Source: Orlajensenia sp037404875
Lineage (GTDB): Bacteria > Actinomycetota > Actinomycetes > Actinomycetales > Microbacteriaceae
NCBI RefSeq assembly: GCF_037404875.1
Contig: NZ_JBBELO010000019.1
Span: forward strand, 62,001-126,000
Length of the DNA stretch: 64,000 nt
Direction: 5' to 3'
The translations under genes and the position numbers were made by a program. Of the stretch, positions 43,335-51,357 are shown one piece after another (position 1 is the first letter of the stretch; each line of letters starts with the position of its first letter). Below the pieces are notes generated by a model, which was not told the DNA's origin, searched no databases, and saw nothing but the letters and a program-made list of their open reading frames with translations.

Positions 43335-44656
43335 GAGACCGGCCCGACGCCGAGGTGCGCGAGCACGGGCTCGATCCCCGAGGAGAGCACGTAGCGCACC
43401 GTCGCCCACTCGTGACCGGTGCCCGGCGACACGACCCGCGAGGTCGCGATGCCCGCGGCTGCGGCGGCCCGCCGCATCCGCTGCACGCCCGGTCCGTACT
43501 GCGCATCCCGGCTCCCGTAGCCGAAGACGGCCGTCGTGCCCGTGTACGGCGCGTGCGCTGCGAGGATCGTGGCGGGCCGCGCCGCCATGTACGCGGATGC
43601 GCTGCCCCCGAAGCCGACGGCGATGGTGTTGGCGGTGTCGCCGTTGCGGGGAGTGACCTGCCCCGAGACGTCGACGATGGCCGAGAACAGCTCCGGATGC
43701 GCCGCGCCGAGCTGGATGGCGCAGGTTCCTCCCTGGGAGAAGCCGCCGATGGCCCAGTGCGCCGCATCCGGCTCTACCGTGAGGTGGGTGCGGATCCATC
43801 GGGGAACGTCGCGTGTGAGGTAGCTCGCCGACGCGCCGAGAGGAGAGTCCAGGCACATCGGGTTGGCGGTGGGGGAGCCGAGTTGGTCGGGAACCACGAC
43901 GATGGGTGCGAGGCCACCGTCGCGCGCGGCCCAGGCATCCATGATGCCGCGCAGATGACCTGCGCGCACGACGTCGCCGGGTCCGCCTGGCTGGCCGGAC
44001 AGCATGACCATGACCGGCAGGGCGGGAGGATCGCTCGCGAGCGCCGCAGGCGGAAGGTAGACGTAGGCGGGTCGGGCCGGGAAGTGCGAGGTCGTACCCG
44101 GGATCTCCACCTGCGCCACGAGGCCGCGCTGCCCGCCCGACGTGCCACGCCAGTCGGCCGGCGGCGCGCCGACGCGCGTGCGGTCGGCGAACAGCGGAGC
44201 GCCGCTGCGCTGTCGTGCGGCGACACCCGCCGGGAGGGCCTCTGCCGCCGGCTGTCCGATGAGCGCGCCCACGGTCGGGTACTGCCCGAACTCGGCGTTG
44301 ACGGCGAGCGCTCCTGCCGTCAGCGCGAGAACGACCCCCGCGGCGGCGAGGAAGCGCCGCCAGCGACCGCCGCGCACGAGAGCCGCACTGAGCACGCCGA
44401 GCGCGCCGAACGCCCCCACGACGCCAGCCCGCCCGAGCGGGTCGAGGGCGGTGTCGAACGTGCTCGGCGACTCCGCCCAGCGGCACAGCGCAAGGCCGAT
44501 CCCGGTGCCGAGTGCGCCGGCCGCGACGGCGATGGCGATCCACACCGCTCGAGGGCGCACCAGCGTGACGACGACAACGGCGGCGCCGGCCACGAGACTC
44601 ACGCCGATGAGGAGCACTCCCGAGAGCAGGTCGATCCCGTCAAGCCAGTTCTGCAC
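43331..44656 (-). CDS. Membrane-anchored esterase-family alpha/beta hydrolase
   Basis: A 441-residue protein. Four hydrophobic segments in the first 130 residues precede an extracytoplasmic hydrolase domain of the esterase D/mycolyltransferase type. The nucleophile elbow is GGFSQGGTCA; an LSGQPGGPGD oxyanion-side block and a late GTGHEW histidine are visible. The GTG start has AGGAG 4-5 nt upstream. The stop/start overlap with the lysyltransferase gene suggests joint action on the envelope, such as making and removing aminoacyl or acyl groups. That link is inference. Confidence 0.8.
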   Translation of the reverse strand: MQNWLDGIDLLSGVLLIGVSLVAGAAVVVVTLVRPRAVWIAIAVAAGALGTGIGLALCRWAESPSTFDTALDPLGRAGVVGAFGALGVLSAALVRGGRWRRFLAAAGVVLALTAGALAVNAEFGQYPTVGALIGQPAAEALPAGVAARQRSGAPLFADRTRVGAPPADWRGTSGGQRGLVAQVEIPGTTSHFPARPAYVYLPPAALASDPPALPVMVMLSGQPGGPGDVVRAGHLRGIMDAWAARDGGLAPIVVVPDQLGSPTANPMCLDSPLGASASYLTRDVPRWIRTHLTVEPDAAHWAIGGFSQGGTCAIQLGAAHPELFSAIVDVSGQVTPRNGDTANTIAVGFGGSASAYMAARPATILAAHAPYTGTTAVFGYGSRDAQYGPGVQRMRRAAAAAGIATSRVVSPGTGHEWATVRYVLSSGIEPVLAHLGVGPVS

Positions 44657-44930
44657 GGCGCTCCTGTCTCGTCGTCGCCAGCTTTCAGTGTGCTCATCCG
44701 CCGCCACCCGTATTCTTGGAGGAGACCGCGACGGGTGAGAATCCTCACAGGACGGCGTCGAGCCCGCGCGTTTTGGTGCGGATGCGCATCCGTGGCAGAA
44801 TGGTCGATTGTGCCGCGGCACGTCTCTGCCTCCGGGGAGCACGCACTGCGCGAGAAGCGCGAACGGCACACATCTTCTTCATTCACCTAGTCCGTGTTCG
44901 ACCGGTGGCGGGCACAGAGAGCGAATCATC

Positions 44931-45278
44931 ATGCACATCCTCGACTCCGTCGATGCAGCCTCACTGCGGTCGGACATCCCCGACTTCCGCGCCGGCGACA
45001 CCGTCAAGGTTCACGTCAACATCATCGAGGGCAGCCGCTCCCGTATCCAGGTCTTCCAGGGCGTCGTCATCGGCCGCTCCAACGAGGGCGTGCGCGAGAC
45101 CTTCACGGTTCGCAAGGTCAGCTTCCAGGTGGGCGTCGAGCGCACCTTCCCGGTGCACTCCCCGGTGATCGACCACATCGAGGTCGTCACCCGCGGAGAC
45201 GTTCGCCGCGCGAAGCTCTACTACCTGCGCGACCTGCGCGGCAAGAAGGCCAAGATCAAGGAGAAGCGCGACAACTAG
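44931..45278 (+). CDS. rplS: 50S ribosomal protein L19
   Basis: A 115-residue L19 with IPDFRAGDTVKVHVNIIEG and QVFQGVVIGRSN. The ATG at 44931 gives the usual N-terminus MHILDSVD. The divergent gap of 274 nt upstream (44657-44930) holds a leader and probably the promoters of both rplS and the esterase. I could not pick a convincing -10 there, and I see no gene in it. Confidence 0.95.
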   Translation: MHILDSVDAASLRSDIPDFRAGDTVKVHVNIIEGSRSRIQVFQGVVIGRSNEGVRETFTVRKVSFQVGVERTFPVHSPVIDHIEVVTRGDVRRAKLYYLRDLRGKKAKIKEKRDN

Positions 45279-45311
45279 TCGACGCCTCCCGCGCCCGCCG
45301 TGGCGCTGCCT

Positions 45312-45346
45312 GAGCTCCCCGCCCCGTATGATCGGGTGGGGAGTTC
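45312..45346. promoter_or_regulatory. lepB promoter with -10 inside a palindrome
   Basis: TATGAT (45327-45332) is a near-consensus -10 box for lepB. It lies in the loop between GAGCTCCCCGCCC (45312-45324) and GGGTGGGGAGTTC (45334-45346), which can pair over 13 bp with two G-U pairs. The element may also fold at the 3' end of the rplS mRNA. An operator or terminator role is possible. Confidence 0.5.
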
Positions 45347-45354
45347 AGACGTTA

Positions 45355-46116
45355 ATGACAGAAGAATCGGTGCGGCCTCGCACAGAAGAGGATGCGGACC
45401 AGTTGCGACCGCGCCGAGGGCGCCAACGGGGTGCGCTGATCTTCGCGCGGGACCTGCTGGTGATCCTCGTGGTCGCCGTGCTCATCTCGTTCCTCGTGAA
45501 GACCTTCCTCATCCGGTCCTTCTTCATCCCCTCGGAATCGATGCGCGAGACGCTCCAGGTGCACGATCGCATCATCGTGAACGAGCTCGTGCCCGATGCC
45601 GTGCCGATCAACCGGGGCGACATCGTCGTCTTCAAGGATCCGGGCGGCTGGCTCGCGCCGCAGCCGCCGATCCAGCAGAATCCTCTCGCAGCGGGCGTCG
45701 ACTGGCTGCTCTCGCTCGTCGGCCTCTCGGCTCCCGACAGCAACGACCACCTCATCAAGCGGGTCATCGGCCTGCCCGGCGACCACGTGAGCTGCTGCAA
45801 CGCGCTCGGCCAGGTGAGCGTGAACGACGTGCCGCTCGACGAGCCCTACATCACCGTTCCCGAGGGCGAGACCCGCGCTTCGAAGGACGACTTCGACCGG
45901 GTGGTTCCCGCCGGCTCACTCTGGGTGATGGGCGACAACCGTTACAACTCCAAGGACTCGCGCTACAACGGCGACACCCCGGGCAAGGGCTTCGTGCCCG
46001 TCGACAACGTCGTCGGGCGTGCGTTCGTGGTCAGCTGGCCACTGGATCACTGGGCGTGGCTCGACGACTATCCCGACACCTTCGCCGGCATCCCGAAGGG
46101 AACCGGCCAGAGATGA
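45355..46116 (+). CDS. lepB: Signal peptidase I
   Basis: A 253-residue type I signal peptidase with one N-terminal membrane helix (LLVILVVAVLISFLVKTFLI). The catalytic serine is in FIPSESMRETL and the lysine in HLIKRVIGLPGD; the box VMGDNRYNSKDSR is also present. It cleaves exported preproteins outside the membrane. The ATG at 45355 follows a GGGGAG; an earlier in-frame ATG at 45328 overlaps the -10 box and is rejected. The stop overlaps rnhB (ATGA). Confidence 0.95.
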   Translation: MTEESVRPRTEEDADQLRPRRGRQRGALIFARDLLVILVVAVLISFLVKTFLIRSFFIPSESMRETLQVHDRIIVNELVPDAVPINRGDIVVFKDPGGWLAPQPPIQQNPLAAGVDWLLSLVGLSAPDSNDHLIKRVIGLPGDHVSCCNALGQVSVNDVPLDEPYITVPEGETRASKDDFDRVVPAGSLWVMGDNRYNSKDSRYNGDTPGKGFVPVDNVVGRAFVVSWPLDHWAWLDDYPDTFAGIPKGTGQR

Positions 46117-46772
46117 CTCCGGTCGTCGACCCCACACTGAGCCTGGAGCGGCGGCTGTTCCGTTCCGGATACCCACTCGTGATCGGATGCGACGAGGTCG
46201 GTCGCGGGGCCATAGCCGGCCCGGTGGCCGTGGGCATGTCGGTGCTGGATCGCTCCCGCCGCATCATCCCCGAGGGCCTGCGGGATTCGAAGATGCTCAG
46301 CGAGCCCCGGCGCGAGGAACTCGCCCCCATCGTGCGCGACTGGGTACTGCACGCGAGCGTCGGCCTCGCCAGTGCGGAGGAGGTCGACACCCACGGCATC
46401 ATCGTCGCCCTCGGGTTGGCCGCTTCCCGCGCCTACAGTGCGCTGCTCGACGACGGCGTCGACACCTCCGGCGCCATCGTCGTGCTCGACGGCAACCACG
46501 ACTACCTCTCTCCGGCCATCACCGGAACGGCTGCGGTCATGACGCGCATCAAGGCCGACCAGGATTGCGCCTCGGTCTCCGCGGCATCCGTCATCGCCAA
46601 GGTGCATCGCGACCGGCTGATGATCCGGGCGCACGAGGACGCGGCGGTGTACAGCTGGAATGCGAACAAGGGCTACGCATCGAGCGCCCACTACGCGGCC
46701 ATCGACGAGCACGGGCCGCACGCGCTGCACCGGGTCAGCTGGCTGCGCACACCGGCGCTCATGCAGTTCTGA
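46113..46772 (+). CDS. rnhB: Ribonuclease HII
   Basis: A 219-residue RNase HII that removes ribonucleotides from DNA and RNA-DNA hybrids. The catalytic acidic residues lie in IGCDEVGRGAIAGPV, VVLDGNHDYL and KADQDCASVSAASVIAKVHRD. The ATG overlaps the lepB stop. Full length. Confidence 0.95.
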   Translation: MTPVVDPTLSLERRLFRSGYPLVIGCDEVGRGAIAGPVAVGMSVLDRSRRIIPEGLRDSKMLSEPRREELAPIVRDWVLHASVGLASAEEVDTHGIIVALGLAASRAYSALLDDGVDTSGAIVVLDGNHDYLSPAITGTAAVMTRIKADQDCASVSAASVIAKVHRDRLMIRAHEDAAVYSWNANKGYASSAHYAAIDEHGPHALHRVSWLRTPALMQF

Positions 46773-46785
46773 TTCCTGCGCGGCG

Positions 46786-46791
46786 TAGGAT
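46786..46791 (+). promoter_or_regulatory. -10 box of the DUF2469 gene
   Basis: TAGGAT lies 9 nt before the ATG at 46801, so the leader would be only 2-4 nt. Confidence 0.5.
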
Positions 46792-46800
46792 TGACGGACC

Positions 46801-47124
46801 ATGGATGAGGACGAATTCGACGACTACGACCGCGAGGTCGAACTGGCGCTCTACCGCGAGTACCGCGACATCGTGTCGCAATTCAAGTACGTCGTCGAGA
46901 CGGAGCGTCGCTTCTACCTGGCCAACGAGGTCGAACTCGTTCGTCGCGACACCGAGCACGACTTCTACTTCGAGCTGACGATGCGCGACGTCTGGGTATG
47001 GGACGTCTACCGCTCCGACCGCTTCGTCAAGGCCGTGCGTGTGCTCACGTTCAAGGACGTGAACGTCGAGGAGCTCGCGGCCAAGGAGTTCGAGCTCCCC
47101 AAGGAACTCGCCCTCGACGAGTAG
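46801..47124 (+). CDS. DUF2469 family protein
   Basis: A 107-residue acidic protein, highly conserved in actinobacteria between rnhB and yraN. It has many Tyr, Asp and Glu residues (DDYDREVELALYREYRDIV) and no membrane segment. The function is unknown. It has its own nearly leaderless promoter. Confidence 0.9.
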   Translation: MDEDEFDDYDREVELALYREYRDIVSQFKYVVETERRFYLANEVELVRRDTEHDFYFELTMRDVWVWDVYRSDRFVKAVRVLTFKDVNVEELAAKEFELPKELALDE

Positions 47125-47209
47125 GCACCCGGGGCACCCCTCGCTCACAGTTCCGGCCGTGCCGGTCGATTCCTCACAGCGCGCTCGGCTGCACTGAACG
47201 GATGCCGCC

Positions 47210-47234
47210 CCTCCCGCAGGCTTGCCTGCGGAGG
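47210..47234 (+). promoter_or_regulatory. Hairpin sequestering the yraN ribosome binding site
   Basis: CCTCCCGCAGG (47210-47220) can pair with CCTGCGGAGG (47225-47234), with a CTTG loop and one bulged C. The right arm contains the GGAGG that serves the ATG at 47240. This would limit translation of yraN, and of the coupled yifB and dprA, unless opened. Confidence 0.5.
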
Positions 47235-47239
47235 TGCGC

Positions 47240-47593
47240 ATGGCGGCGAAGGACGATCTCGGTCGGTGGGGCGAAGACCTCGCCGCCGACTACCTGCGGC
47301 AGCACGGCTATCGGGTGCTCGAACGCAACTGGCGCTGCCGCCAGGGCGAGATCGACGTCGTCGCCGAGCACGATGGCGAGATCGTCTTCGTCGAGGTCAA
47401 GACGCGTTCGAGCCTGGCCTACGGCCATCCGTTCGAGGCGATCACGCTCGGCAAGCTCGCCCGGATGCGCCGGCTGGCGCTGGCGTGGTGCGTGGACTCG
47501 GGGCGCCACCACCGCATCCGCCTCGATGCCATCGCCATCGTCGCCCCTCGAGACACCCCGGTCAGCATCGAGCACCTGGTGCGGCTCTCGTGA
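47240..47593 (+). CDS. yraN: YraN/UPF0102 family endonuclease-like protein
   Basis: A 117-residue protein with the Holliday-junction-resolvase-like fold: GRWGEDLAADYLRQHGYRVLERNWR, then GEIDVVAEHDGEIVFVEVKTRSS with the D-ExK type metal site. The role is unproven. The ATG at 47240 follows GGAGG by 5 nt. Its stop overlaps yifB (TGATG). The yraN-yifB-dprA trio is common and is linked with DNA uptake and recombination. Confidence 0.93.
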   Translation: MAAKDDLGRWGEDLAADYLRQHGYRVLERNWRCRQGEIDVVAEHDGEIVFVEVKTRSSLAYGHPFEAITLGKLARMRRLALAWCVDSGRHHRIRLDAIAIVAPRDTPVSIEHLVRLS

Positions 47594-49131
47594 TGAGGCT
47601 CGGGCGCACGCGCGCCGTTGCGCTCATCGGCATGACCGGGGCCATCGTCGACGTCGAGGCCGACATCACGGCGCAGCTGCCCAAGTTCTTCCTCATCGGC
47701 CTGCCCGACACGGCGCTCTCGCAGGCGCAGCATCGCGTTCGCTCGGCCGCGCAGAACGCCGGCATCCCGCTGACGACGCACCAGATCACGGTCAACCTGT
47801 CGCCGGCCGCCCTGCCCAAGCACGGTTCGGGGTTCGACCTGGCGATCGCGATGGCGTGCCTCGCCGCGGCGGGGGACGTCGAGCCGGCATCGGTGGAGCG
47901 TGTCGTGCACCTGGGCGAACTCGCCCTCGACGGCCGACTGCGCCCGATCGAGGGCGTGCTCCCGGCCGTGGCCGCCGCCAAGCGCGCGGGCCACGGGACC
48001 GTGATGGTGCCCACGGCGTGCGTGCCCGAGGCGGAGCTCGTGCCCGACGTGCGCGTCATCGGCGTCGCCGGACTGCGCGACGCGGCGATCTGGCACGGTG
48101 GAGACTTCCCGCCAGAGCCCGTCGACCCACTGCCCGCGCCGCGAAGGGCGACATCGCGTCCGAGGCACCTCGGCGACCTCTCCGACGTGATCGGGCAGGA
48201 CGCCGCCGTACTGGCGCTCCAGGTCGCCGCCGCCGGCGGCCATCACCTGTTCATGGTCGGGCCGCCCGGTGCGGGCAAGACGATGCTCGCCGAGCGGCTC
48301 GCGGGCATCCTGCCCGACCTCACCGAGGATGCCGCGCTCGAGGTGAGCGCCATCCGCTCGCTCAGCGGCGCCGGCTTCGACGGGCGGCTTCCGCGCAGGC
48401 CCCCGATCGAGGCGCCGCACCACACGGCGACGCCGGCGGCCATGGTCGGCGGCGGATCGGGACAGATCCGCCCGGGCGCCGCCGCGCGCGCCGCTCACGG
48501 CGTGCTGTTCCTCGACGAGGCGCCCCAGTTCGCAGCCCACGTGCTCGACGCCCTTCGCCAACCCCTGGAGTCGGGAGTGATCAGCATCCACCGCGCCACC
48601 GCTGTCGCGAGCTTTCCGGCGCGGTTCCAGCTCGTGCTCGCCGCGAACCCCTGCCCCTGCGGGCTCTACGGCGTCTCGCGGGAATCCTGCACCTGCGCGC
48701 CGATGGCGCGCCGACGCTATTTCAGCCGCATCTCCGGACCGCTGCTGGATCGCATCGACATCCAGTTGCGCGTGGAGAGGGTCAGTGCGGCACGGCTCAA
48801 AGTCGCCCAGGACGAGCCGCGGGCCGGCACGGTCGAGGTGCGCGAACTGGTCACGCAGGCACGGCAGGCGGCGGGGGAGCGACTGGGCGGCACCCGGTGG
48901 AGCACGAACGGCGAGGTCGCCGGCAGCTGGCTGCGTGCGGCATCCCATCGTCCCGCGCCGGCCGCCCTGGCCGCGCTGGACCGGGCCTTGGAGCGCGGCG
49001 CGCTGAGCATGCGCGGGTACGACCGCGTGCTGCGGGTGGCATGGTCCGTCGCCGACCTGGCTGGCGCCGACTCGCCGACGGCAGACCACATCGGGCAGGC
49101 ACTGTTCCTGCGGCGGGGAGAGAACGCATGA
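47593..49131 (+). CDS. yifB: YifB/ComM family Mg-chelatase-like ATPase
   Basis: A 512-residue AAA+ protein. The N-terminal ChlI-like domain (IGLPDTALSQAQHRVRSA; NLSPAALPKHGSGFDLAIA) is followed by Walker A VGPPGAGKTML and Walker B GVLFLDEA. A cysteine block NPCPCGLYG ... CTCAP and a C-terminal Mg-chelatase domain come next. ComM is a branch-migration helicase in natural transformation. The ATG overlaps the yraN stop and the 3' end overlaps dprA. Confidence 0.94.
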   Translation: MRLGRTRAVALIGMTGAIVDVEADITAQLPKFFLIGLPDTALSQAQHRVRSAAQNAGIPLTTHQITVNLSPAALPKHGSGFDLAIAMACLAAAGDVEPASVERVVHLGELALDGRLRPIEGVLPAVAAAKRAGHGTVMVPTACVPEAELVPDVRVIGVAGLRDAAIWHGGDFPPEPVDPLPAPRRATSRPRHLGDLSDVIGQDAAVLALQVAAAGGHHLFMVGPPGAGKTMLAERLAGILPDLTEDAALEVSAIRSLSGAGFDGRLPRRPPIEAPHHTATPAAMVGGGSGQIRPGAAARAAHGVLFLDEAPQFAAHVLDALRQPLESGVISIHRATAVASFPARFQLVLAANPCPCGLYGVSRESCTCAPMARRRYFSRISGPLLDRIDIQLRVERVSAARLKVAQDEPRAGTVEVRELVTQARQAAGERLGGTRWSTNGEVAGSWLRAASHRPAPAALAALDRALERGALSMRGYDRVLRVAWSVADLAGADSPTADHIGQALFLRRGENA

Positions 49132-50348
49132 GCACGCTGGGATTCACGCCCGATGACCTGCGTCGCATGGCCGAGCAGGTGCGCGGCGGCGTCGAAGACG
49201 ACGACGTCGCCGCTGAGGTCGTGGCCCGTTCCGCCTGGAGCATCCTCGGCGAGCCCGGTGACGGGATGGCCGGGCTTCTCGTGCTCGCCCTGGGCGCGGC
49301 TCCCGCCCTCTCGGCGGTGCTCGCGGGCACGAGCCCCACGGTTCTCGCGCGCGACATCGATCCCGAGGCGACGGTAGGGCGTGAGGTGCTCGAACGCGGG
49401 CTCGCCGACGCGCTGGCCCGCTGGCGGCCGCGCCTGCGTTCGGCAACGCTCGTGCAGTCGATCGCTGCGGCGCAGCGCACCGGCACGCGCCTGCTCGTAC
49501 CCGGCGACGACGCGTGGCCGACGGGGGTCGACGACCTCGGCGTGCACGGGCCGGCCGCTCTCTGGTATCGCGGGTCCGAATCGGCGCTCGCCGCCCTCGG
49601 GCGGTCCGTTGCCCTCGTCGGGGCGCGTGAGTGCACAAAGTACGGCGCGGCCGTCGCGACCGACAGCGCGGCCGGCCTGGCGGAACGCGGGTTCGCCATC
49701 GTGTCGGGCGCCGCCTACGGCATCGACGCCGTCGCGCACCGCGCCACGCTCAGTGGCGACGGGATGACGGTCGCGTTCCTGGCCGGCGGCGCCGATCGGT
49801 TCTACCCCGCCGGAAACGACGCCCTCCTCGCACGGATCGTCGAACGCGGAGCCGTCGTGTCCGAACTCCCGTGCGGAGCGCAGCCGACCAAGTGGCGCTT
49901 CCTCCAGCGCAACCGGCTGATCGCAGCCTCGAGCCGGGCGACCGTCGTCGTCGAGGCGGGCTGGCGATCGGGAACCCTCAACACCGCCGGCCATGCGGCG
50001 AGCCTCGGCCGGCCCCTCGGTGCCGTGCCCGGTCCCGTCACCTCGGTGGCCTCTGCCGGATGCCATCGCCTGCTGCGGGAGTACGACGCGCGCTGCGTCA
50101 CCACGGCGGACGAGATGGCGGAGCTCGTCACCGGCACGCCCGGCGGCGCACCCGCGCCCGCGCTGGTCGCCGATCGCTCGAGCCACGAGGTGAGGGTCAT
50201 CGACGCCCTGTCGACACGATCGGCACGCACAGCCGACGACATCGCGCGGCGGGCCGGACTCTCGACGGCATCCGTGGTCGCGGTTCTCGGCACGCTGTCG
50301 CTCGACGGCAGCGCGCGACAGGGGGATCGGGGCTGGCTGCGCTCCTGA
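49128..50348 (+). CDS. dprA: DNA processing protein DprA
   Basis: A 406-residue DprA/Smf, which loads RecA on incoming single-stranded DNA. The Rossmann-like core shows ALVGARECTKYG, VSGAAYGIDAVAHRATL, FLAGGADRFYPAGN, SELPCGAQP and RNRLIAASSRATVVVEA. The last 65 residues form a winged-helix domain. The start overlaps the yifB stop (ATGA). No com pilus genes are in this window, so active competence cannot be judged. Confidence 0.95.
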   Translation: MSTLGFTPDDLRRMAEQVRGGVEDDDVAAEVVARSAWSILGEPGDGMAGLLVLALGAAPALSAVLAGTSPTVLARDIDPEATVGREVLERGLADALARWRPRLRSATLVQSIAAAQRTGTRLLVPGDDAWPTGVDDLGVHGPAALWYRGSESALAALGRSVALVGARECTKYGAAVATDSAAGLAERGFAIVSGAAYGIDAVAHRATLSGDGMTVAFLAGGADRFYPAGNDALLARIVERGAVVSELPCGAQPTKWRFLQRNRLIAASSRATVVVEAGWRSGTLNTAGHAASLGRPLGAVPGPVTSVASAGCHRLLREYDARCVTTADEMAELVTGTPGGAPAPALVADRSSHEVRVIDALSTRSARTADDIARRAGLSTASVVAVLGTLSLDGSARQGDRGWLRS

Positions 50349-50391
50349 GGCAGGCGCGCGAGGGGTCACGCGCATCGTCGGTGCGTGGCCC

Positions 50392-50397
50392 TATCGT
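50392..50397 (+). promoter_or_regulatory. -10 box of the phosphoesterase gene
   Basis: TATCGT predicts a leader of about 33 nt that carries GGGGAGG. Confidence 0.4.
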
Positions 50398-50436
50398 GGG
50401 TGCCACAGCCATCGTGGATGTGGGGAGGACGACGCC

Positions 50437-51357
50437 ATGATTCCCGAGCCGTTCGGGCAGTACGGATCGCCGACGCACGTCGTCGCCCACCTCAGCGACA
50501 CGCACCTTCTCGCACACGACGCGCGGCTCTACGGTCGCGTCGACACGGATGCGACGGTCCTGGGCGCCGTCGATCGCCTGCGCGCCGTCGGCAGCGAGAT
50601 CGATGCGCTCGTGATCACCGGAGACCTCACCGATCGTGGCGAGCAGAACGCCTATCGGCGACTGCGCGGGTTGGTCCAGCCCCTCGCCGACGAGCTCGGC
50701 GCCGAGCTGTTCTGGGTGATGGGCAACCACGACGCCCGACCCGCGTTCCGCTCCGCCCTCTGGGACGAGCCCGCCCCGTCCCGCACGCCCGTCGACTACG
50801 TGCGCGAGGTGCGCGGGCTGCGCGTCATCGTGCTCGACACGAGCGTGCCGGGCTATCACCACGGCGATCTCGACGACGCCCAGCTGCAGTGGCTCGCTGG
50901 CATCCTCAGCGAGCCGGCGCCACGCGGTTCGCTTCTCGCGCTGCACCACCCGCCGTTGCCCACCCCGCTCTCGGCGATGCAGATCCTCGAGCTCGAACGC
51001 CAGGACCGCCTGGCGGCCGTTGTCGCGGGCAGCGACATCCGGGCCATCCTCGGCGGACACCTGCACTACGCCTCGACGAGCATGTTCGAGGGCATCCCCG
51101 TTTCGGTCGCCGCCGCGACGTGCTACACCATGGATCTCGGCACGTCACCCGGCGTGCTCTCGGGCGTGGATGCCGGCCAGTCCATCAACCTCGTGCACGT
51201 CTACGAGGACCGCGTTGTGCACTCGGTGCTCCCGCTCGCGCCCGGACCCGTCGTGACGAGCTTCGGCGGCGACTTCATCGAGCGGATGTCGGCGCTCACG
51301 CCCGAGGGCCGGCGCGACGCCTTCTCGCGGCAGCCGGGCGCGGCTTCCGATGACTGA
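50437..51357 (+). CDS. Calcineurin-like metallophosphoesterase (CpdA type)
   Basis: A 306-residue phosphoesterase with the five metal motifs: HLSDTHL, ITGDLTDRGE, MGNHDAR, ALHHPP and GGHLHY. This is the class III cyclic-nucleotide phosphodiesterase pattern (CpdA/Rv0805), but the real substrate may be another phosphodiester. GGGGAGG is 10 nt before the ATG. The last 8 nt overlap xerC. Confidence 0.88.
   Translation: MIPEPFGQYGSPTHVVAHLSDTHLLAHDARLYGRVDTDATVLGAVDRLRAVGSEIDALVITGDLTDRGEQNAYRRLRGLVQPLADELGAELFWVMGNHDARPAFRSALWDEPAPSRTPVDYVREVRGLRVIVLDTSVPGYHHGDLDDAQLQWLAGILSEPAPRGSLLALHHPPLPTPLSAMQILELERQDRLAAVVAGSDIRAILGGHLHYASTSMFEGIPVSVAAATCYTMDLGTSPGVLSGVDAGQSINLVHVYEDRVVHSVLPLAPGPVVTSFGGDFIERMSALTPEGRRDAFSRQPGAASDD

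Noticed and set aside
44747..44890. Small reading frame (GTG at 44747) in the rplS leader.
   Set aside because: It has Arg/Ser-rich content and no family resemblance. It is the end of a frame that runs antisense through the esterase gene.
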